The notes beneath the pieces were generated by a model, which did not search any database, was not told the origin of the DNA, and saw only the letters and a program-made list of their open reading frames with translations. A DNA stretch of 34,673 nt from positions 1 to 34,673 of the forward strand of contig JAFTPQ010000010.1 of assembly GCA_017463205.1 (NCBI GenBank). The letters run 5' to 3'. The translations under genes and the position numbers were made by a program. Positions 25,123 to 31,700 of this stretch are shown piece after piece (position 1 is the first letter of the stretch; every line of letters begins with the position of its first letter). The stretch comes from Clostridia bacterium (lineage in GTDB: Bacteria > Bacillota > Clostridia > Christensenellales > Borkfalkiaceae).

Positions 25123-25226
25123 AGGCGAAAGGAAAGAGGAAGGGCGGCTGATATCGGAAACACGCGGTCGATCAAGCCCCAATTGGAACATTTCGTAAGA
25201 AGGAAACACGATTTTTAGTTGCATAG

Positions 25227-25255
25227 TTAAAAGATTTTTGATGTTTTGATATAAT
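25227..25255 (+). promoter_or_regulatory. Promoter of the aldolase-kinase-epimerase operon
   Basis: Perfect TATAAT (25250-25255) with TTAAAA (25227-25232) at 17 bp. The -35 is weak, as for an activator-dependent promoter. Confidence 0.6.
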
Positions 25256-25286
25256 AACCAATGTAAAATTGAAAAGGAGAAATAAA

Positions 25287-26066
25287 ATGAACGTTTTAAA
25301 AGAAAAAATCAAGGCAGGGAAAAAGATTATCGGCACGCATTTGACGATGGGCGACACGTTTATAGCGGACATATACGGTATGATGGGGTACGATTTCGTT
25401 TGGGTGGATACCGAACATTCCCCGATGGATTACGGAAAATTGCTTACCAACTTGACGGTGTTGAAAGCGAATAAAACGCCTGCGGTGGTGCGCGTGCAGG
25501 TAGATAATTACAATCACACGAAAAAGGTGTTGGAAATGGGCCCCGACGGGATCATTTTCCCGATGGTAGACACGGCGGAATATGCGGATAAATGTGTAAA
25601 ATCGACTTTGTACCCGCCCCTTGGAACACGTGGCAGCGGGCCTTTGCGCGCGATCCGTTACGGTATGGACGATATGATGGAATACGTAGCCGATCAAGTG
25701 GATAATTTGTGCCGTTTTATTCAAATTGAAAGCATTACGGCGGTGAAAAATTTGCCCGAAATCGTAAAAAATCCTTACATAGACGGATACATTTTCGGAC
25801 CGTTCGATATGTCCGGTTCGATCGGCCGTTTGGGGGACGTATATTGCGAAGAAAATATGTCGTTGATCAAAGAAGCGATCAAAATTTTAAAAGACAACGG
25901 TAAATTTATCGGCATGTCGATGACGTCTACGGACGAAAAAGAACAAAGATTTTGGTTGGATCTGGGCGTGGATATGGTTTCAAGCGGCGCGGATTTCGAT
26001 TATATTATGCGTGAAAGCAGAAAGAACGTAACGCAATTGCGTAGAGTGTTGAAAGATTATGAGTAA
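25287..26066 (+). CDS. HpcH/HpaI-family class II aldolase
   Basis: 259 aa. Pyruvate-dependent, metal-requiring aldolases of this family split 2-keto-3-deoxy sugar acids; RhmA acts on 2-keto-3-deoxy-L-rhamnonate. Visible active-site elements are DTEH (His44, catalytic base), VVRVQV (Arg), PMVDTAE, the metal-binding Glu in IQIES and the metal-binding Asp in GPFDMSGSIG, so it should be active. The ATG at 25287 has AAAAGGAG before it; a TTG upstream lies inside that site. It overlaps the kinase gene by 8 bp. With the rhamnosidase operon just upstream, cleavage of a rhamnose-derived keto-deoxy acid is plausible. However, no rhamnose dehydrogenase or dehydratase is present here, so the true substrate is open. 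Confidence 0.85.
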   Translation: MNVLKEKIKAGKKIIGTHLTMGDTFIADIYGMMGYDFVWVDTEHSPMDYGKLLTNLTVLKANKTPAVVRVQVDNYNHTKKVLEMGPDGIIFPMVDTAEYADKCVKSTLYPPLGTRGSGPLRAIRYGMDDMMEYVADQVDNLCRFIQIESITAVKNLPEIVKNPYIDGYIFGPFDMSGSIGRLGDVYCEENMSLIKEAIKILKDNGKFIGMSMTSTDEKEQRFWLDLGVDMVSSGADFDYIMRESRKNVTQLRRVLKDYE

Positions 26067-27594
26067 AAAGATTTTAGGGATCGAATTGGGTTCGACGCGG
26101 ATCAAATCGGTGCTGATCGACGAAAAAGGCGTTGTGCTTGCGCAAGGCTCGTACGAGTGGGAAAACGAGTTGGTAGACGGGTTGTGGTCGTATTCCCTTG
26201 ACGAAGCGGAAAAAGGAGTGCAGGCAAGTTATGCCGATCTTTTGAAGCATTACGGACAGCCGATCAAGACGTTGGACGCCATCGGTATTTCGGCGATGAT
26301 GCACGGATATCTTGTATTCGACAAAGAGGATCGGTTGCTTGCGCCTTTTCGCACGTGGCGGAACACCAACGCGGCAAAGGCTGCGGAAGAATTGACGGAA
26401 CTTTTTCATTTCCACGTGCCGATGCGTTGGAGCGTTTCGCAATATTATCAATCGGTGTTGGACGGGTTGGATCACGTAAAAGACGTTGCGTTTTTAACGA
26501 CGCTTTCGGGGTACGTACACTACCGTTTGACGGGTAAAAAAGTGTTGGGGATCAATGACGCTTCGGGCATATTTCCCGTGAAAGACAACGATTACGACAA
26601 GGATATGTTGAAAAAATTCAACGTTTTGTTGCAAGAAAAGGGGATAAATACGCCGTTTGAAAACTTGTTGCCGACGGTGCAATTGGCGGGCGAACAGGCA
26701 GGTTTATTGACGGAAACGGGAGCAAAATGGTTGGATATCAGCGGCAATTTGCAAGCGGGTATTTTGCTGTGTCCGCCCGAAGGAGATATGGGGACGGGGA
26801 TGATCGCCACCAACACCGTTGCGCCCAAAACGGGCAACGTGTCGGCGGGGACAAGCGCGAATTTCACTGTGATCTTGGAAAAGCCTTTACAGGGATATTA
26901 CGATGAGATCGACGTGATCGCCACGCCCGACGGATATCCCGCGGCAATGGTGCATACCAACAACTGCACGACGGAGATCAACGAATGGATCAACCTGTTT
27001 GGGGAAGCGGCGGCGCTGTTGGGCGGCAGAGGGGACAAAGGCGAACTGTTTACGAAATTGTTTGAAATTTCTTCCGAAAGCGACGAGGACGCAGGCGGTT
27101 TGCTCAGTTACAATTTCTTGGGCGGAGAGCCGCTGGCGGGAACGCAAACGGGCGCGCCGACGGTAACGCGTGCGCCGAGCGGAAATATGAACCTTGCCAA
27201 CTTTATGCAAGCGCAAATTTACGCGGCGGTGGCAACGCTCGGTTTGGGTATGGACATTTTCAAACGGGAAAACGTGCAGATCGACAGCGTATTGGCGCAC
27301 GGCGGTTTTTATAAAACGCCTATCGTCGGTCAAAGAGCAACCAGCGCGGTGTTGGGCGTTCCCGTTACGGTGATGAAGACGGCGGCGGAAGGCGGCGCGT
27401 GGGGTATGGCGTTGCTTGCGCTGTACGCAACGGATAACGCCAAAACGTTGTCGCAATTTTTAGCGGACGTATTTGCCGATTCGGAAAAAACGGTGTTGAA
27501 CGCCGACGAAGCGGAACGTAAAAAATGCGAAGCCTTTATGCAACGCTATCGCAAAGGTTTACAGGCGGAAAAAGCATTTTCGGAGATTTTTTGA
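26059..27594 (+). CDS. FGGY-family sugar kinase (ribulokinase- or xylulokinase-like)
   Basis: 511 aa. Actin-fold kinase that should phosphorylate a ketopentose or related ketose. The N-terminal phosphate-binding segment [15 protein letters not shown], the [13 protein letters not shown] strand, the sugar-binding DASG (Asp167-Gly170) and the second phosphate loop [11 protein letters not shown] are all present. The [20 protein letters not shown] segment resembles the clostridial kinases found beside araD, such as the AraK-type ribulokinase described in Clostridium acetobutylicum. The gene overlaps the aldolase by 8 bp upstream and shares a base with the epimerase downstream (TGATG). That neighbour makes L-ribulose the most likely substrate, giving L-ribulose-5-phosphate. 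L-xylulose or another ketose cannot be excluded. Confidence 0.82.
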   Translation: MSKKILGIELGSTRIKSVLIDEKGVVLAQGSYEWENELVDGLWSYSLDEAEKGVQASYADLLKHYGQPIKTLDAIGISAMMHGYLVFDKEDRLLAPFRTWRNTNAAKAAEELTELFHFHVPMRWSVSQYYQSVLDGLDHVKDVAFLTTLSGYVHYRLTGKKVLGINDASGIFPVKDNDYDKDMLKKFNVLLQEKGINTPFENLLPTVQLAGEQAGLLTETGAKWLDISGNLQAGILLCPPEGDMGTGMIATNTVAPKTGNVSAGTSANFTVILEKPLQGYYDEIDVIATPDGYPAAMVHTNNCTTEINEWINLFGEAAALLGGRGDKGELFTKLFEISSESDEDAGGLLSYNFLGGEPLAGTQTGAPTVTRAPSGNMNLANFMQAQIYAAVATLGLGMDIFKRENVQIDSVLAHGGFYKTPIVGQRATSAVLGVPVTVMKTAAEGGAWGMALLALYATDNAKTLSQFLADVFADSEKTVLNADEAERKKCEAFMQRYRKGLQAEKAFSEIF

Positions 27595-28286
27595 TGTTGG
27601 AAGAATTGAAACAACGGGTATACGAGCAAAATATGGCGCTTGTGAAACAGGGCTTGGTCATTTTGACGTGGGGCAACGTTTCCGCAATCGACAGGGAAAA
27701 AGGCTTGGTCGTGATCAAACCGAGCGGCGTAGCGTATGAAAGTATGACGGCGAACGATATGGTGGTGGTCGATCTGAAAACCAAGCAAGCGGTGGAAGGA
27801 AAATACCGACCTTCTTCGGATACGCCGACGCATTTGTATTTATACGAAGCGTTTCCTCAAATCGGCGGTATTGTACACACGCATTCGACGTATGCGGTGG
27901 CATGGGCACAGAGCGGCAAAGATATCCCCGCTTACGGCACGACGCACGCCGACGCGTTTTACGGCAGAGTGCCTTGCGCCCGTTCGTTGACGAAAGACGA
28001 GGTGGAAAACGAGTATGAAAAGAATACGGGAAAAGTGATCGCGGAAACGTTTGCTTCGCTCGATCCGCAGGCGATCCCCGCGGTGCTCGTTAAAAATCAC
28101 GGGCCGTTTACGTGGGGCGGAACGCCCGAAAAAGCGGTGGAAAACGCGGTGACTTTGGAAGAAGTGGCGAAAATGGCGTTGTTGACGCGACAGATCGAGG
28201 AAACAACCGCCGAAGCCGATCAATATTTGCTGGATAAGCATTATTTCCGTAAGCACGGCAAAAATGCCTATTACGGACAAAAATGA
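27594..28286 (+). CDS. araD: L-ribulose-5-phosphate 4-epimerase
   Basis: 230 aa, class II aldolase fold. Converts L-ribulose-5-phosphate to D-xylulose-5-phosphate, which enters the pentose phosphate route. Zinc ligands are His95 and His97 in IVHTHST and His169 in VKNHGPF, with Asp76 in SSDTPTH; these positions agree closely with Escherichia coli AraD. The segment [16 protein letters not shown] is also characteristic. The ATG overlaps the kinase stop by one base and is preceded by CGGAG. No arabinose isomerase (araA) is in the window. The related UlaF/SgbE enzymes catalyse the same epimerisation in ascorbate or L-xylulose routes, so the upstream pathway is open while the reaction is well supported. 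Confidence 0.92.
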   Translation: MLEELKQRVYEQNMALVKQGLVILTWGNVSAIDREKGLVVIKPSGVAYESMTANDMVVVDLKTKQAVEGKYRPSSDTPTHLYLYEAFPQIGGIVHTHSTYAVAWAQSGKDIPAYGTTHADAFYGRVPCARSLTKDEVENEYEKNTGKVIAETFASLDPQAIPAVLVKNHGPFTWGGTPEKAVENAVTLEEVAKMALLTRQIEETTAEADQYLLDKHYFRKHGKNAYYGQK

Positions 28287-28405
28287 TCGTTTGATTCGCC
28301 TCGGATATTTTTAACGTTTAACAATCGAAAAAACCGATAAAAACCAGCGATTTTTTCGTTAAGACGGGAAACAATATATAAAAACATTAACAAAAAACAG
28401 ATTGG

Positions 28406-28431
28406 AAAACAGCCGCTTTTGGCTGTTTTTT
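28406..28431 (+). terminator. Rho-independent terminator after the epimerase operon
   Basis: 9-bp stem AAAACAGCC (28406-28414) / GGCTGTTTT (28421-28429), 6-nt loop, T-run to 28431 and another T-run at 28435-28442. An AT-rich inverted repeat CGAAAAAA / TTTTTTCG lies upstream (28326-28358). Confidence 0.88.
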
Positions 28432-28524
28432 CGCTTTTTTTTAACAAATTTTGGCATAAAAACCTTAATTATAAATTTTTTTCGGCGGAAATGTGAAAAA
28501 ATTTGCAAATCGGGTGATAAACAC

Positions 28525-28552
28525 TTGACAAATCGAAAAAAATAATTAAAAT
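28525..28552 (+). promoter_or_regulatory. Promoter of the giant lipoprotein gene
   Basis: Perfect TTGACA (28525-28530), 16-bp spacer, TAAAAT (28547-28552), in very AT-rich DNA. The leader would be about 225 nt long. Confidence 0.65.
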
Positions 28553-28610
28553 ATTATATATAATCGAAAAAATCGTAAAAATCGATTACAGACGATTGTT
28601 TAATCGAAAA
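28531..28610. repeat. Iterated AATCGAAAA motifs over the promoter
   Basis: AATCGAAAA occurs at 28531-28539 (in the promoter spacer), 28562-28570 and 28602-28610; the near copy AATCGTAAA is at 28571-28579, and another exact copy is at 28323-28331 upstream. The placement suggests binding sites for a regulator. Confidence 0.45.
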
Positions 28611-28651
28611 CGAAAATAACGCAATAAGAAAAGTTTCGAGGAAATAAATCA

Positions 28652-28763
28652 GATCAAGCTTAAAAAAGCAGCCCCATGGGGCCGTTTGTTGTTCGCAAAC
28701 AACAAACAAAATGTTTGATCGGCAGCAGCTTATACGTAGAAAATTCTTGCCTCTGCGTATAAG
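28652..28763 (+). ncRNA. Structured 5' leader of the lipoprotein mRNA
   Basis: Outer arms GATCAA (28652-28657) / TTGATC (28715-28720) enclose a palindrome GCCCCATGGGGC (28671-28682) and a perfect 10-bp hairpin GTTTGTTGTT (28684-28693) / AACAACAAAC (28698-28707), making a three-way junction. A further 11-bp hairpin CTTATACGTAG (28729-28739) / CTGCGTATAAG (28753-28763) ends 11 nt before the AGGAGG ribosome site. It does not match any riboswitch class I recognise. Confidence 0.6.
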
Positions 28764-28785
28764 AAAAAATTAACAGGAGGTTGTT

Positions 28786-31700
28786 ATGAAACTGAAAGAC
28801 TGGTTCAAATCTTTAGGGAGGAACAAAAAGTTGATCCGTTCGGTGGGGTCGGCAGTGGCGATGCTGATGCTTGCGACGACGGCAGTTACTTCGGTTGCTT
28901 GTTCGAAGAACGGGGGCGATAAATCGCAAGAGTCCAGCTCGTCCGAAAGCAGCGTAGTAGTGCCGAAAGGGCCGTATACGGTCACGTTCGAAAGCAACGG
29001 CGGCAGCACGGTCGGCGACGTCGTGGTAGAAAGCGGAGCAACGGTTTCCAAACCTGCTGATCCGAAGCGGGACGGATACGTATTCGTCGGCTGGTATTCG
29101 GACAGCGATTTTACAACGCCTTTCTATTTTGGCGCGCAACTTGTGAAAGAAGACATCACGTTGTATGCGCGTTGGGTGGAAAGTGCAGGCGAGAAAGAAG
29201 AATATACGGTGGGGCTCGATCTTGGCTATGACAACTTGATGTTGGACAGCGTAAAGACGGTCGATGGCAAATTGTACAATTTGCCCGTTCCCGAACGCGA
29301 AGGGTACACCTTTGTCGGTTGGTGGGTGAGTATGTACAACGACGCCGACAAACTTTCCTATGTGTATACGGAAGACGTTACGCTGACGCAGAACGTCACT
29401 TTGTTCGCGCGTTGGGAAAGCGAGGCGGCAACGAACAAACTTGCAACGCCCGTGGTACGCGTAGAAAAGGATAAGATCGTATGGGACGGCGTGCAAAATG
29501 CCAGCCGTTATAAAGTGGAAGTGACGGGGCCCGAAGGGTTTACGGCGATCGACAAAGGCGTTGGGGAAACCAGCGTCAGCGTTGATTTCGAAGCTGCGCC
29601 CGCAGGCGATTACGTGATCAAAGTGACGGCTACCGGTTCGGGCGAGGATTCCGATCCCGCAGTGGTATATTACAAGAATAAAGCGCTTGCGGCGGTTTCG
29701 TTGTTCAGCGTGGTTGGCGACAGCACGTTGAAGTTCAACGCCGTGGAAAATGCGGAAAAATATTTGATTTCCGTAAAATGCGGTACGTACGGACACGAAC
29801 ACGTGAACGTTGACAACGGACCTTCGACCACGTACGATTTCAGCGCGTGCGATATGAAGGCGGACGGCATCGAATTTACGGTGACGGCGGTTGCCGACGG
29901 GTACATATCTTCCGTATCGGAAACGTATAAATTGGTGCGTACTCTCGACGAGGTGGCAGGGCTTTCGGTTTCCAAAGACGACCTTGTAACATGGAATCCC
30001 GTAGCCAATGCGAAAGAATACGTCGTAGTCGTTATGGGCAACGACGTTACGGTGAGCGCGACGGTGACGGAAACGAAATACAATTTAAGAGATTTGACGA
30101 CGGGCAATTATACGGTGCTCGTATATGCGAAGACGCGCGGATACAATTCGGCGGCGGCAACGACGTTGCAATATGCGAAACAAAACATCGCAACGCCCAA
30201 TACGGTGTCGTTGCAAGGCGAAACCATTTCGTGGAATGAAGTTGCAGGCGCGAAGAAATACCTTGTTAAGATCGGCGACAAGTTGTTTGAAACGCGAACC
30301 AATTCGCTTGCGCTTGTCAAAGGCGCGCACTATAACGAAAAAGCGGAAGCTTGCGATATTTCGATCATGGCAGTGGCGGATGAATACGCAAACAGCTCGC
30401 AATTCTCCGACGTAATTACAGTGCGTTTCGGCACGTTGGACGCAGCTTCGCTTGTGTATGCGAAAGGCGAAATTTCTTGGTCGCCCGTTATCAACGCGCA
30501 AAAATACGAAGTGAAAGTGAACGGCGGCGCAGTGTTTACCGTAGACGGTTCGGCAACGAAGACGCCCGTCACCTTGACGACGGCAGGTTTGAACACCATC
30601 AGCGTGCGTTGTTTCGACGTGTCCGGTAAAGCGTCCGATTGGGCAGAGGTAGACACCACCGCGTATGCGATCGAATTTGAATCTTGCGGCGGCGACGAAG
30701 TGGAAACGCAATATAAAGCGGCAGGCGATCCGTTTACGTTACCCGAAGCGGTGCGTTCTGGATACGATTTGACGGGTTGGTACAGCACGCCCGAAGGGCA
30801 AGCAGCAGGCTCGATCAAGTATGAAAACGGCGCGCTGTTCGACGGCAAATCGGATATCACCATGTATGCGGCATGGACGGGCAAAAAATATAAAGTGACG
30901 TACAACTACGACGGAAAGGGCATCATTAACGGTGCAACGACGACGCAGGTACAGTATAGCAAAGATTATAAATTGGCAGCGCCCAAATCGACGGACGGCG
31001 CAGTGATGTTCGTGGGTTGGTTCAGCGAACCGAAAGGCAGAGGGGTGCAATATTCCGATATTAACGGCAACAGCCTTACGCCTTGGGAAACCCCTAACAA
31101 TATGACGTTGTACGCATATTGGGCTACGATCTTCTCGTTCTCCCTTCGTCCCGACGGAACGTATTCGGTGAGCCAAGGAAGAGATTTGAAGACGAGCGAA
31201 TCCATCAAGAAGATCACCGTTCCCAGCCAATATCAAGGCATCGACGTAACGGCAGTGGCAGGGTATGCGTTCTCCGGTTGTTCGAGATTGGAAGAAATCA
31301 ACATTCCCGACACGATCGAAGTGATCGAAACGGATACGGCTTTCTACAACTGTAAGAGATTGGAAGCGGTAAATATCTATAAAGTAGAAGGCGTTCCCGG
31401 CGAACGTTTGTGGAGTTCGACCGACGGTGTACTTATCTTTAAAGACAACGTTATCGGACAATATTCGTTGAAATACGTACCTGCCGTTATCAGCGGTTCG
31501 TTCCGTATTCCCGACGGCGTAACGGAAATTCCTTTGAAATCCTTCTCGGCGTCGCACATCAACGAAATCATCATTCCCACCAGCGTAATGGTCATTCAGG
31601 AAAGCGCGTTCTTCAACTGTCAGCAATTGACGTCCGTACGGTTTGAGGAAGTTCCCGAAGGCGGCGATATTCACGCATTGGAAATCAAGGCGAAAGCTTT

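Noticed and set aside
28671-28763. Possible CRISPR array because of closely spaced palindromes
   Set aside because: The palindromes differ from one another; there is no repeated unit with regular spacers and no cas gene.
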